DNA from: an uncultured Verrucomicrobiales bacterium
GTDB lineage: Bacteria > Verrucomicrobiota > Verrucomicrobiia > Limisphaerales > JAYPXF01
Direction of reading: 5' to 3'
Assembly (NCBI GenBank): GCA_937893495.1
Contig: CALBIE010000514.1
Coordinates: 1 to 45,022 of the forward strand
DNA: 45,022 nucleotides
Shown: in pieces, positions 7,528-16,280 of the stretch
How positions within the stretch are numbered: position 1 is the stretch's first letter
Layout of the letters: each line of letters opens with the position of its first letter
Position numbers and translations under genes: made by a program
Notes under the pieces: generated by a model
Databases searched by the model: none
Told to the model about the DNA's origin: nothing
The model's input: only the letters and a program-made list of their open reading frames with translations

Positions 7528-8502
7528 ATGGACCGTACTCATCAGCTTCTCGTCGTCAGCGACATTCATCATGCCGGTGCCGGGGAGCGGAAACGTGTCG
7601 GTTACGAGGACGCCATAGCGAACAATTTCGTTCAGCGAATGGTGTTGCGGTTGTACCGGCGGCACGTGTGGATGAGAGACCCGCTCGGACACAGTCATTT
7701 TCTCGATCGATTCCTGGAACAGGCGGGCGAGCCGGATTTCGTTGTGGCAAATGGCGACTATTCCTGCGATTCCGCATTTGTTGGCGTGGCGGATGAACCG
7801 TCCTTTCTGAGCGCGCAGGAATGTCTGAGAAAGTTACGTGAGCGATTCGGTGATCGTCTGCGGGAAACCATCGGGGATCACGAACTGGGCAAGACGAGTC
7901 TGGTCGGCGGGCATGGTGGTTTGCGCCTCGAAAGTTTTCATCGTTGTGCGAACGAACTTGGATTGAAGCCATTCTGGACACGCGAAGTGGGGGATTATGT
8001 TCTCATGGGTGTTACCTCCACATTGAGCGCGCTCGATATTTATCTTGGCGAAGGGTTGTCTGACGAGGCGGATGAATGGCATGAGCTTCGCGATGAACAC
8101 ATCGGGGAAGTTTCGGCCACATTTGATCGATTGAAGAAAGGCCAGCAGGTCATTCTGTTCTGTCACGACCCGAGCGCGCTGCCGTTTCTCGCCCGAATCC
8201 CGGCCGTGCGAAAACGCTACGGGCGGATTGCCCGGACGGTCATTGGGCATCTGCATTCGCCATTCATTATGGGCACGGCGCAGCGCCTGGCCGGTATTCC
8301 TGAGATCGGCTTCCTGGGCGTCTCTATCCGGCGCATGAGTTCGGCCCTTCGCAAGGCGCGGTTGTGGGAACCGTTCAAGGTGGTGCTCTGTCCCTCCCTG
8401 ACGGGAATCCAGTTGTTCAAGGACGGCGGATATCTGACGGTTGAATTGCCGGAATCTTCCGGTGGCGAATTGGATTGGAAGTTTCACCCGATTCCTTGGT
8501 GA
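7528..8502 (+). CDS. Calcineurin-like metallophosphoesterase
   Basis: The protein of about 324 residues has a complete metallophosphoesterase signature in order: D-x-H in VVSDIHHAG near the N-terminus, NGDYS, GDHE in place of the usual GNHD/E, CHDPS, and GHLHSP (GHxH). These residues build a di-metal site that hydrolyses phosphomono- or diesters. There is no signal peptide or membrane segment. The ATG at 7528 is chosen; a GTG at 7516, immediately after the carB stop, is also possible and would add four residues. It is probably co-transcribed with the carB half gene. The substrate is unknown; a UDP-diacylglucosamine hydrolase-like role is only one possibility. Confidence 0.87.
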   Translation: MDRTHQLLVVSDIHHAGAGERKRVGYEDAIANNFVQRMVLRLYRRHVWMRDPLGHSHFLDRFLEQAGEPDFVVANGDYSCDSAFVGVADEPSFLSAQECLRKLRERFGDRLRETIGDHELGKTSLVGGHGGLRLESFHRCANELGLKPFWTREVGDYVLMGVTSTLSALDIYLGEGLSDEADEWHELRDEHIGEVSATFDRLKKGQQVILFCHDPSALPFLARIPAVRKRYGRIARTVIGHLHSPFIMGTAQRLAGIPEIGFLGVSIRRMSSALRKARLWEPFKVVLCPSLTGIQLFKDGGYLTVELPESSGGELDWKFHPIPW

Positions 8503-8678
8503 ATTTCCTGCCTGGCGATCACGCGAACTGCCCAGCCTGCGTTTGTTGTCGACCGCAAGCGGAGTTGTTCGGATTGACCAAAACGCGGCCGATGGAAACA
8601 GATTGGCGCGACGTCAATTCAAACGCGAAGCTTCGTGCTTGGCGTAGTATTCCGGCAGGCGAGACGCCCGCGCCACGA

Positions 8679-9740
8679 TTATCCGCCGATGAAACTCATC
8701 GTGCGGTCGGGTTGCACGAAGTCTGTTTCACCGATGTGATGACGCTCTTCTTTCTTTGAAACAATTCCTCTGAGCGTGGCTTGCAGATCGGGTTCCGAGA
8801 CTTCGCCACGAAGGATGGGTTTCAAATCGTGCTCGTGCAGGCTGAACAGGCAGGTGCGGATCTTGCCGTCACTGGTCAGGCGCAGGCGATCACAATTGCC
8901 ACAGAACGGCTCGCTGACCGGCGCGATGATACCAATCTCGCCGCTGCCGTTCCTGAAGCGCCAGCGCCTGGCGGTTTCCGACGCATGGGCTGGCGGAATG
9001 TCTTCCAGGTCAAACCGTTCCAGCAATCGTTCCAGAATCTCTTTCTTTGATACGACATGATCCTTCTGCCACGCACGACTGGAATCCAACGGCATGAACT
9101 CGATGAAGCGCATGATGACTTCCTGTTCCTGTGCGAAGTTGGCCAGGGCCACGATTTCATGATCGTTCAGGCCGCGCATCACGACGGCATTGATCTTGAT
9201 CGGACTGAATCCAAGCTCACGCGCCTGCTTGATGGCGTCGAGCACGAGTTTCAATCCGTCTCGGCCGGTAATGCGCTCAAAGTTGCCGGCGTCCAGTGAA
9301 TCGAGACTGAAGCTGATTCGTTTTAAACCAGCCGATCTCAACGCCTCGGCGTTTTGAGCGAACAGGAAGCCGTTGGTCGTAAGCGCGAGGTCTTCGATCT
9401 GCGGAATTGCGACAAGTTTGGCAACCAGTCTGTCCACATTGCGGCGCAGCAGGGGCTCGCCACCGGTCAGGCGAATCTTGCTGATACCACATTCCGCCCC
9501 GACCTGAACGACGCGTTCAATTTCCTCGTAGGTGAGGAACTGGCTTTTCGGCTTCCACGAGTAATTGATCTCTTTGGCCTTCGCGGGAACGAATCGGTCA
9601 CGATAAAAGTTGGCGGCCTCTTCGGTTTCCGGCAGGCAATAAAGGCAGCGAAAATTGCAACGGTCGGTGATGCTGATGCGCAGGTCACGCATGGTGCGAC
9701 CAAAGGAATCAACCAGAGACGGTGCCGATGTCATCGTCAC
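8679..9740 (-). CDS. moaA: GTP 3',8-cyclase MoaA (radical SAM)
   Basis: The 353-residue enzyme makes the first intermediate of molybdenum cofactor synthesis from GTP. The N-terminal radical SAM cluster is CNFRCLYC (CxxxCxxC) preceded by LRISITDR. GGEP-type SAM binding appears as LTGGEPLLRR. The second, C-terminal 4Fe-4S site is CGNCDRLRLTSDGKIRTC. It ends with the Gly-Gly tail (SFIGG) that is required in MoaA. An insertion of about 20 residues after the first cluster makes it slightly long. No other moa gene is in the window. A coiled-coil protein gene ends 33 bp upstream in the same direction. Two ATG codons are possible; the first is used. Confidence 0.95.
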   Translation of the reverse strand: MTMTSAPSLVDSFGRTMRDLRISITDRCNFRCLYCLPETEEAANFYRDRFVPAKAKEINYSWKPKSQFLTYEEIERVVQVGAECGISKIRLTGGEPLLRRNVDRLVAKLVAIPQIEDLALTTNGFLFAQNAEALRSAGLKRISFSLDSLDAGNFERITGRDGLKLVLDAIKQARELGFSPIKINAVVMRGLNDHEIVALANFAQEQEVIMRFIEFMPLDSSRAWQKDHVVSKKEILERLLERFDLEDIPPAHASETARRWRFRNGSGEIGIIAPVSEPFCGNCDRLRLTSDGKIRTCLFSLHEHDLKPILRGEVSEPDLQATLRGIVSKKEERHHIGETDFVQPDRTMSFIGG

Positions 9741-9773
9741 TCAACCTAATGCCAGATGGCCACAGGGGAAGGC

Positions 9774-10703
9774 CTATTTCTCCGGCGCCAGTTCCAGCGG
9801 CGCGGGTGCTGCCGGTCGGATGGTGACGGTGCCGTCCTTGTGAAGTTCAACATCCAGCTTGCTGCCGGGAACATCGGTCGGCGGTGCGCGCCGTTTGGTG
9901 GGCTGGCGGACGCTGTCCATCAGGATTTGTCCACCCTTGCGAGTGTCCATCAAGGTTCCGTTGCGGGCCCAATCCAGACGACGGGCGATTGCCTGCTCTG
10001 ACTTCAAACGGGAAAGCTGCTCCTTGACGAAATCAAGATCGTTCAATTGTTTTTCCATGCCTTCCTTGTCGCCCTGCATGCGTTTTAACTCAGTCAGCAG
10101 AAACTCTTTGTCTCCTTTGGTCGCGACGAGATCTTTCTGGGTGACGCCGATTTCGTCTTTCAACTTGTCGAGGTTGATCTGCAATCGACCCATCTGGTCG
10201 TTCAGGTCGGAGACCGTCCGTTTCAAGGTGTTCTTTTCGGCGCTGAGATCCTGAATCTGCGTGTCCCGTTGGGTAATGACCCCGTCTTTAGATTTTTCGA
10301 GGGCGGCCAGTTTCCGGGCGGCTTCGGCTTTCTCGGCGGCGATCAACTTGTCTGCGTCAGCGGCTGATTTTTGCGCCTTGGCCACTGCTTCCTGTGCCGC
10401 CCGCGCTTCGTCCTGCGCCTTCTGAAGCGCTGCTTGTAAATCCGTTGTAGCGGCGCCTGGAGTAGCAGCGGTTGGAGCGACTGGTGTTGGTTGCGCGGTT
10501 GCGGTTGCTTGCGCTTGAGCCAACTGGGCCCGCAGGGCCTCTACCTGGCTGGGATCGGAGTTTTTGACCTTGTCCTCAAGTTGGCGGATTTGGGCGTCCC
10601 TTTTCTCTCGTTCCGCCTGCGACTGGTTGTGGGTCATCAGGAGGCCAACACCCAGAAGCGCGCAAATGGCCACCAACAACACGACTGCAACTTTACTGTT
10701 CAT
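9774..10703 (-). CDS. Membrane-anchored coiled-coil protein
   Basis: The protein of about 309 residues has one N-terminal transmembrane segment (VAVVLLVAICALLGVGLLM, residues 4-22) followed by a long Ala/Lys/Glu/Gln-rich coiled coil from about 28 to 250. A Pro/Thr/Ala linker interrupts it near 65-85. The C-terminal part (about 255-309) is a small globular or extended tail that I do not recognise. The topology suggests a periplasmic coiled coil anchored in the inner membrane. The ATG at 10703 is preferred over a TTG three codons upstream. The gene diverges from the first OmcB-like gene, so both could be expressed from the shared intergenic region. No enzymatic motif is present. Confidence 0.75.
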   Translation of the reverse strand: MNSKVAVVLLVAICALLGVGLLMTHNQSQAEREKRDAQIRQLEDKVKNSDPSQVEALRAQLAQAQATATAQPTPVAPTAATPGAATTDLQAALQKAQDEARAAQEAVAKAQKSAADADKLIAAEKAEAARKLAALEKSKDGVITQRDTQIQDLSAEKNTLKRTVSDLNDQMGRLQINLDKLKDEIGVTQKDLVATKGDKEFLLTELKRMQGDKEGMEKQLNDLDFVKEQLSRLKSEQAIARRLDWARNGTLMDTRKGGQILMDSVRQPTKRRAPPTDVPGSKLDVELHKDGTVTIRPAAPAPLELAPEK

Positions 10704-10866
10704 AATGGGCAAGACTGCGACGGTCTTTCCGGATTTGCAAGTCTTGGAACTGATTGGTCTAAATCTGGCAAATCAGGCCTCTAAACCGGGAAAAACGCTT
10801 GACCCGGATGTTGAATTCCCCAAGGTTACCCGGCACGTTATTGGTGTCCTTTATCCGAATTTCAAT

Positions 10867-12327
10867 ATGAAAACAAAAACTATGTTCAAGAAACTGAAGT
10901 CATTCGTCCTGTTATTGCCGGCTGTGGCAATGGTCATGGCGGGCGGCTCTGCAACAGCTCAAGTAGGCTTTGTTGCGGCATCGACGACGGATTACAGCGG
11001 TGGTGTCGTTCGTATCTCAAAGACCGCGCCAACCTTGGTGGCGCTGGGCGAGGAATACGCCAATACCATTACCATCACGGCGGTGGACGACGCCGGCGAC
11101 GTCGCGGTTTCGGATGTCGTTCCCGGTGGTGCTACCTATGTGAGCAGCACACCACCCGCGAAAAAGGACGACGACAAGCTGACCTGGATGTTCGCTACGA
11201 TGAATCGCGGCGAAACGAAAACGATTACCATCAAGCTCAAAGCAGCGAAGGAAGGGAGCTACAAGAGTTGTGCGACCGTGCACGCGCTGCCTAAAGCGTG
11301 CGTGGTGACGGTGATTGGCAAGCCGGGGCTGAAGATCGTCAAGACGGGACCGACCACGGCCGTCATTCGAGAGAACATCAGTTACACGATTCAAGTGAGC
11401 AACCCGGGCAACATGGCGGCGCGCGGCGTGGTGGTAACCGACAACATCCCCGCCGGACTGTCCCACAGCACCGGGCAGAAAACGTTGACGTGGAACATTG
11501 GCGACCTGGCACCTAAAGAAAGCCGAACCATCCCGGTGGTGCTGCAAGGCGTCTCGATGGGCAAGCACTGCAACAAAGCGGTGGCCACTTCAAGCAATGC
11601 GGGCAAAGCGGAGGCCGAAGCCTGCACGACGATTCTCGTCCCTGGATTGGTCGTCACCAAGACCGGGCCGAAGCTGCAGTTCCTGGGCAAACTGGCCACC
11701 TACTCAATCGGGGTGACGAACAGCGGTGATACGACCTTGAACAACGTTGTGGTGACCGATCGCGCACCGGCAGCTACCACCATTCAATCCGCTCGCGGCG
11801 CGACGGTGACGGGCAACATTGCGGTCTGGCAAGTGGCCAGCCTCAAGCCGAAAGAAGGCAAAAGCTTCAACGTGGTGTTGACCACCATGATTCCGGGCAC
11901 GCACCCGAACAACGTGAGCGCAACGACTGCCGAGGGATTGACCGGCAGCGCGGTGGCGCCCACCAAGTGGGAAGGTATTTCAGCGCTGTTAATCACGATG
12001 GGAGATGATCCGGACCCGATCAAAGTCGGCGGCTCGACGACCTACACCATCAAGGTGACCAACCAGGGCACTGCGGATGACGCAGCCGTCAAGCTGATGG
12101 CCACCTTCGACGAGGAGATCACCCCGACGGGAGCAAGCAATGGCGGAGTCGTTTCGGGCAAGACCGTGACCTTCCCGGCGTATCCGACATTGGCACCCAA
12201 GCAGTCGTTCACCTACACAATCACGGCCAAGGGCGTGAAAGCGGGCGACCATCGCCTGAAGGTGACGCGGACCTCAAGAGACATTCCCAAGCCGACGACG
12301 GTGGAAGAATCGACCCGGGTTTACTAA
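10867..12327 (+). CDS. OmcB-like outer-membrane protein with DUF11 repeats (secreted copy)
   Basis: The 486-residue protein has a Sec signal peptide (about 1-32, ending SATAQ) and four successive DUF11/immunoglobulin-like repeats. It aligns over its whole length, from memory, with chlamydial OmcB, the large cysteine-rich outer-membrane complex protein. Matching landmarks are GATYVSSTPP, GLSHSTGQKTLTWNIGDL, KVTNQGTADDAAVKLM and the final (T/E)ESTRVY, which in OmcB is TENTHIY. OmcB has about two dozen cysteines; this mature protein has four. Its C-terminal 340 residues are identical in DNA to the next gene. Of three in-frame ATGs the one at 10867 is used, because upstream sequence is not signal-like. 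Confidence 0.88.
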   Translation: MKTKTMFKKLKSFVLLLPAVAMVMAGGSATAQVGFVAASTTDYSGGVVRISKTAPTLVALGEEYANTITITAVDDAGDVAVSDVVPGGATYVSSTPPAKKDDDKLTWMFATMNRGETKTITIKLKAAKEGSYKSCATVHALPKACVVTVIGKPGLKIVKTGPTTAVIRENISYTIQVSNPGNMAARGVVVTDNIPAGLSHSTGQKTLTWNIGDLAPKESRTIPVVLQGVSMGKHCNKAVATSSNAGKAEAEACTTILVPGLVVTKTGPKLQFLGKLATYSIGVTNSGDTTLNNVVVTDRAPAATTIQSARGATVTGNIAVWQVASLKPKEGKSFNVVLTTMIPGTHPNNVSATTAEGLTGSAVAPTKWEGISALLITMGDDPDPIKVGGSTTYTIKVTNQGTADDAAVKLMATFDEEITPTGASNGGVVSGKTVTFPAYPTLAPKQSFTYTITAKGVKAGDHRLKVTRTSRDIPKPTTVEESTRVY

Positions 12328-12365
12328 CCCGCGTCCAGGTTGAAATTACACGGCCGGCAGTCTTC
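11302..12365 (+). repeat. Direct repeat, copy 1 (1,064 bp identical)
   Basis: This tract is identical base for base, as far as I can read, to 13105-14168 (offset 1,803). It covers the last two thirds of the OmcB-like gene, its stop codon and the first stem of its terminator. After one mismatch in the terminator loop, identity resumes for 22 bases. Upstream of 11302 the two genes differ at many synonymous and replacement sites. Confidence 0.95.
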
Positions 12366-12382
12366 CGACTGCCGGCCTTTTT
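12352..12382 (+). terminator. Intrinsic terminator of first OmcB-like gene
   Basis: A perfect 11-bp stem (GGCCGGCAGTC and GACTGCCGGCC) closes a TTCC loop and is followed by five T residues. It begins 25 bp after the stop codon. The same element follows the second copy. Confidence 0.93.
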
Positions 12383-12510
12383 CTTGCCCGGAAGGCAGCC
12401 TATTCCAATCGTGACCCGGGCCGTGATCTAAAATAGTTGTTCACCATCGAGGTCGCACGCTTGACCGTATTCAGTCTGACAGACAGAATGGGGGAAATTA
12501 ACGCTTACTG

Positions 12511-14130
12511 ATGATAAACAAATACTTCAATCTGCTCGCGCTGGCGGCGACCGTAATTACCCTGACCAGCGGATGTGAGGTGGTGAAAAACCGCCAGGTA
12601 AAAGAGAGGACCGACGGCTATCAGCCGGGAATCGTCCTGACACCACAGGGGTACGATACTTGGGGTCGCCGCTGGGGAACTGCCCCGGTTGCCACGACGG
12701 TGGTTGCCAAGGCGGAGCCTAAAAAGCCGGAACCGGCGCCAGCCCCTCCCGTCAAGACTGTTACCCTTCCGACTCCGGCCACAGCCTCGGCTGATTCCAG
12801 TGGTGGAGTGGTTCGTATCTCCAAGGAGGCACCGGCACTGGTGGCCATTGATGAGGAATACACGACGACGATTACTCTCTACGCCGTTGATGCGGCATCC
12901 AGTATTGAAGTTGCGGATGTCATTCCCTCAGGGGCCACATATGTAAGCAGTAGTCCTCCGGCAACGCAGGATGGCAACAACCTCGCGTGGAAATTCCCTG
13001 CCATGGCAAAGGGCGAGACCAAGACGATTAAGGTGAAACTCAAGGCAGCAAAGGAAGGCAGCTACAAGAGCTGTGCGACCGTGCATGCTCTACCGCAAGC
13101 ATGTGTGGTGACGGTGATTGGCAAGCCGGGGCTGAAGATCGTCAAGACGGGACCGACCACGGCCGTCATTCGAGAGAACATCAGTTACACGATTCAAGTG
13201 AGCAACCCGGGCAACATGGCGGCGCGCGGCGTGGTGGTAACCGACAACATCCCCGCCGGACTGTCCCACAGCACCGGGCAGAAAACGTTGACGTGGAACA
13301 TTGGCGACCTGGCACCTAAAGAAAGCCGAACCATCCCGGTGGTGCTGCAAGGCGTCTCGATGGGCAAGCACTGCAACAAAGCGGTGGCCACTTCAAGCAA
13401 TGCGGGCAAAGCGGAGGCCGAAGCCTGCACGACGATTCTCGTCCCTGGATTGGTCGTCACCAAGACCGGGCCGAAGCTGCAGTTCCTGGGCAAACTGGCC
13501 ACCTACTCAATCGGGGTGACGAACAGCGGTGATACGACCTTGAACAACGTTGTGGTGACCGATCGCGCACCGGCAGCTACCACCATTCAATCCGCTCGCG
13601 GCGCGACGGTGACGGGCAACATTGCGGTCTGGCAAGTGGCCAGCCTCAAGCCGAAAGAAGGCAAAAGCTTCAACGTGGTGTTGACCACCATGATTCCGGG
13701 CACGCACCCGAACAACGTGAGCGCAACGACTGCCGAGGGATTGACCGGCAGCGCGGTGGCGCCCACCAAGTGGGAAGGTATTTCAGCGCTGTTAATCACG
13801 ATGGGAGATGATCCGGACCCGATCAAAGTCGGCGGCTCGACGACCTACACCATCAAGGTGACCAACCAGGGCACTGCGGATGACGCAGCCGTCAAGCTGA
13901 TGGCCACCTTCGACGAGGAGATCACCCCGACGGGAGCAAGCAATGGCGGAGTCGTTTCGGGCAAGACCGTGACCTTCCCGGCGTATCCGACATTGGCACC
14001 CAAGCAGTCGTTCACCTACACAATCACGGCCAAGGGCGTGAAAGCGGGCGACCATCGCCTGAAGGTGACGCGGACCTCAAGAGACATTCCCAAGCCGACG
14101 ACGGTGGAAGAATCGACCCGGGTTTACTAA
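12511..14130 (+). CDS. OmcB-like DUF11-repeat lipoprotein (second copy)
   Basis: The 539-residue paralogue begins with a lipoprotein signal (TVITLTSGC lipobox, Cys at about 22). A linker of about 70 residues rich in Lys, Pro and Ala then precedes the same four DUF11 repeats as the first copy. From about residue 198 to the end it is identical to the neighbour, while the first repeat is only about 70% identical by hand alignment. The mature form has the lipidated Cys plus the same four Cys. The Pro-rich spacer could let the repeats extend from the membrane, as in a lipid-tethered partner of the secreted copy. It has its own 183-bp upstream region and is followed by its own terminator, so it is probably a separate transcription unit. 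Confidence 0.88.
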   Translation: MINKYFNLLALAATVITLTSGCEVVKNRQVKERTDGYQPGIVLTPQGYDTWGRRWGTAPVATTVVAKAEPKKPEPAPAPPVKTVTLPTPATASADSSGGVVRISKEAPALVAIDEEYTTTITLYAVDAASSIEVADVIPSGATYVSSSPPATQDGNNLAWKFPAMAKGETKTIKVKLKAAKEGSYKSCATVHALPQACVVTVIGKPGLKIVKTGPTTAVIRENISYTIQVSNPGNMAARGVVVTDNIPAGLSHSTGQKTLTWNIGDLAPKESRTIPVVLQGVSMGKHCNKAVATSSNAGKAEAEACTTILVPGLVVTKTGPKLQFLGKLATYSIGVTNSGDTTLNNVVVTDRAPAATTIQSARGATVTGNIAVWQVASLKPKEGKSFNVVLTTMIPGTHPNNVSATTAEGLTGSAVAPTKWEGISALLITMGDDPDPIKVGGSTTYTIKVTNQGTADDAAVKLMATFDEEITPTGASNGGVVSGKTVTFPAYPTLAPKQSFTYTITAKGVKAGDHRLKVTRTSRDIPKPTTVEESTRVY

Positions 14131-14168
14131 CCCGCGTCCAGGTTGAAATTACACGGCCGGCAGTCTTC
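13105..14168 (+). repeat. Direct repeat, copy 2 (1,064 bp identical)
   Basis: This is the partner of 11302-12365. The left boundary is sharp: the preceding base differs, and the 60 bases before it carry several synonymous differences. The right boundary lies in the terminator loop (TTCC in copy 1, TTCT in copy 2), with similarity fading about 22 bases later. Confidence 0.95.
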
Positions 14169-14185
14169 TGACTGCCGGCCTTTTT
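14155..14185 (+). terminator. Intrinsic terminator of second OmcB-like gene
   Basis: The same 11-bp GC-rich stem as after the first copy, with loop TTCT and a five-T tail, lies 25 bp after the stop codon. The opposing dehydratase gene ends 34 bp further on. Confidence 0.93.
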
Positions 14186-14218
14186 CTTGCCTGGAAAACG
14201 TGCAAGTTCCGCGACCAA

Positions 14219-15397
14219 TCACCAGTCGCCAACACTGCCGTCGCGATGGAAGACGCGCTGCGCAATCTCCTGTTCGAACGGATGCTTCGCCACTTCGTCT
14301 TCATTAATCGATATTCCCAATCCCGGGCGCGAGTTCGGGCGGACAATGCGACCTTCCTTTTCGATGGTGAATCCTTCCTCCACGACATCCTGCCGCCAGG
14401 GCACATCCTCATGCACCGTCTCGCAGATGATGTATCCCGGTTGAGAGAATCCAAACTCCAAAGATGCCGCTGTGCTGACGGGTCCCTGCGGATTGTGCGG
14501 CGCAAGTGCTATTCGGTGGGCATCCGCCAACGCCGCAATGCGCCGGGCACCGGTGAACCCGCCGCTATGGGTCAAATCGAGCTGGCAGATTTCGCAGGCA
14601 CGCTTCGCAAAAAGATCACGAAACTGCTCAAGGCTGGTGACCCGTTCGCCCGTGGCGACCGGCGTCGTAATTGCCGCATTGATGGCGGCAAGACCATCGA
14701 CGCACTCCGGCCAGCAGGGTTCTTCGAAAAAATAAAGCCCATAGGGATCCAGCGCCTTGCCGAACTTCAGGCCCATCGCCGGTGACGGGCGGGCGTGACA
14801 ATCCACCATGATATCGATGTCGTCTCCCGTGGCTTCGCGCATCGCCGCCACGCAGGACTCCGCCGCTTTGACGGGTTGCAGTCCTTCGATTGGCATGGTA
14901 CTCGGGACCGCCATGCATTTGAAGGCGGTGAACCCGTCGGCAACCGCCTCCTGCGCGAGGTCGGCGAAGCGTTTGGCGTTATCCACCGGCGTCTCGTAAA
15001 AATCCTCCATGCGTCCGCCGCCGAGGTGGCAATACGTTCGAATCGTGTCGCGCACCGGTCCGCCGAACAGTTTCGAACACGGAAGATTCGCGACTTTGCC
15101 CACGATATCCCAAAGCGCCAGATCGATGCCCGAAATTGCCGTGACCCGCTCAATCCCGTGCCCGTGCCAGAAGTGTTGCCGATACATTACCTGCCACAAG
15201 TGCTCAGGTCGGGTCGGGTCTTCCCCAATCAGTAGTTGCGAAAGATCCTCAATCGCTCCTGTGACCCCGCGCGTGTGCCATTCCAACGTGGCCTCGCCCC
15301 AGCCGATGAGACCGGGTTGATCGGTAACGACTTTGACGAACACCCAGTTTCGCATTCGTGCGTGGCAGACCAGGGTTTTGATGTCAGTGATTTTCAT
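14219..15397 (-). CDS. Galactonate dehydratase-like enolase-superfamily enzyme
   Basis: The 392-residue protein is a mandelate racemase/muconate lactonising-type enzyme closest in motifs to D-galactonate dehydratase. Features in order are the N-terminal capping domain starting [10 protein letters not shown], the metal ligands Asp in IMVDCHARP, Glu in [10 protein letters not shown] and Glu in PVATGERV, the [10 protein letters not shown] strand, and the catalytic His in [10 protein letters not shown]. The enzyme would dehydrate an aldonic acid to a 2-keto-3-deoxy acid using Mg2+. Galactonate is a guess by similarity, since acid-sugar specificity is hard to read. It is convergent with the OmcB-like gene and stands alone, without sugar transport genes nearby. 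Confidence 0.85.
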   Translation of the reverse strand: MKITDIKTLVCHARMRNWVFVKVVTDQPGLIGWGEATLEWHTRGVTGAIEDLSQLLIGEDPTRPEHLWQVMYRQHFWHGHGIERVTAISGIDLALWDIVGKVANLPCSKLFGGPVRDTIRTYCHLGGGRMEDFYETPVDNAKRFADLAQEAVADGFTAFKCMAVPSTMPIEGLQPVKAAESCVAAMREATGDDIDIMVDCHARPSPAMGLKFGKALDPYGLYFFEEPCWPECVDGLAAINAAITTPVATGERVTSLEQFRDLFAKRACEICQLDLTHSGGFTGARRIAALADAHRIALAPHNPQGPVSTAASLEFGFSQPGYIICETVHEDVPWRQDVVEEGFTIEKEGRIVRPNSRPGLGISINEDEVAKHPFEQEIAQRVFHRDGSVGDW

Positions 15398-15636
15398 TCA
15401 GTGGGACGAATCTGAAACGCATGCCGTCTTTTGGAAAGGATCATTGACTATTTCATTCGGTCAGGAAACGTAGTTGCTATCAGCGATCGGAACTCTCGCT
15501 ACAGCGCCATCATAGGGCGGAAGTTCGACTTCGCAATTGCCGCCAACACCATCGGAGCAGTGACAAAACGTCTTCGCAAAGGATTCTCGCTTTTATGTCC
15601 GCGACGAGCCCCGGAGTCCGTTCTCGTGTATGTGGA

Positions 15637-16014
15637 TTACGGTTCAAATTGATGAGGCCGCTCGATGGGCGCTCCGCACATAATGCAATTCGTTCGCTTC
15701 GAGTTTGTCTTGCGCCCGCAGTTGCCGCACTCAAGGATTGTGACACGGATCCTGCCGTTAATCTTTCCGTCACGGAGATCGATTTCCAAAATCTTTTCCT
15801 CCAAATCCTCGTCCTTGAAATCGGCTTGCTCGCGCAACAGTTCCCACATCGCCTGACAAACCAGCGACAGTCTTTCGACCTGTCGTTGGGTATTGCGCAA
15901 ATCTTCCTCAACCCGCCCGGTCTTGCGATCGACCTTCTCGGTCGCATTCGCCAGACCAGCGATATCGGTATGTTGATATGCCTGCCAAATCATGATTTGT
16001 GTTCCGATATCCAC
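15637..16014 (-). CDS. Zinc-ribbon hypothetical protein
   Basis: The 125-residue protein has a predicted helical or coiled N-terminal part (about 20-80, ending with an acidic EDLEEKILEIDLRDGKINGR segment). A C-terminal zinc ribbon follows at about 95-115 with four Cys in two CxxC knuckles (CGNCGRK and CIMCG). I do not recognise a characterised family. Such ribbons often bind nucleic acid or protein partners. It follows the small membrane protein gene with a 36-bp gap in the same direction and may share its operon. The region downstream to 15398 shows nothing convincing. Confidence 0.7.
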   Translation of the reverse strand: MDIGTQIMIWQAYQHTDIAGLANATEKVDRKTGRVEEDLRNTQRQVERLSLVCQAMWELLREQADFKDEDLEEKILEIDLRDGKINGRIRVTILECGNCGRKTNSKRTNCIMCGAPIERPHQFEP

Positions 16015-16050
16015 GACACGGACTTGACCGTAGGGACTAACCCGTTTCCA

Positions 16051-16245
16051 TCACCTGCGGTTAAAGCAAACATGCAACACGTAACCGAAGGCGAGCGTTG
16101 CCACTAAAAGACAAAGTGGCCCGGAGTAATTGAGCGCGGGTCCCATAAACGCCCGGACCAGGGCAGCGACACCCGTTACGAAGAGACCCAATATTGCGAA
16201 TCCGGGAATCTCGGTTGAGGGCTTTGGTTCAGGTGCGTCACTCAT
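16051..16245 (-). CDS. Small two-helix membrane protein
   Basis: The 64-residue protein has a soluble N-terminus with acidic and proline residues, then two hydrophobic segments (about 14-33 and 40-60) ending HVCFNRR. The positively charged end suggests a cytoplasmic C-terminus. No family is recognised. It sits 35 bp after the DNA-alkylation-repair gene and 36 bp before the zinc-ribbon gene, all on the minus strand, which supports it as a real gene despite its size. Confidence 0.6.
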   Translation of the reverse strand: MSDAPEPKPSTEIPGFAILGLFVTGVAALVRAFMGPALNYSGPLCLLVATLAFGYVLHVCFNRR

Positions 16246-16280
16246 TACTGTTCTGAATTAAAGCGTGGGAATGACCGTTG

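Noticed and set aside
8640-8678. GGCAGGCGAGACGCCCGCGCC stretch resembling an interspersed repeat or terminator near the moaA end
   Set aside because: The stem is short (GGCG/CGCC) without a T-tract, and only one copy is visible in the window, so neither a terminator nor a repeat family can be supported.
10713-10866. Possible promoter TTGACC upstream of the first OmcB-like gene
   Set aside because: The hexamer has no matching -10 at 16-18 bp, and the true transcription start is not inferable by eye.
15510-15947. Minus-strand ORF of 145 codons overlapping the zinc-ribbon gene
   Set aside because: It is in another frame of the zinc-ribbon gene, is Arg/Ser/Cys-rich, and shows no motifs. It is an overlapping shadow of a GC-rich gene.
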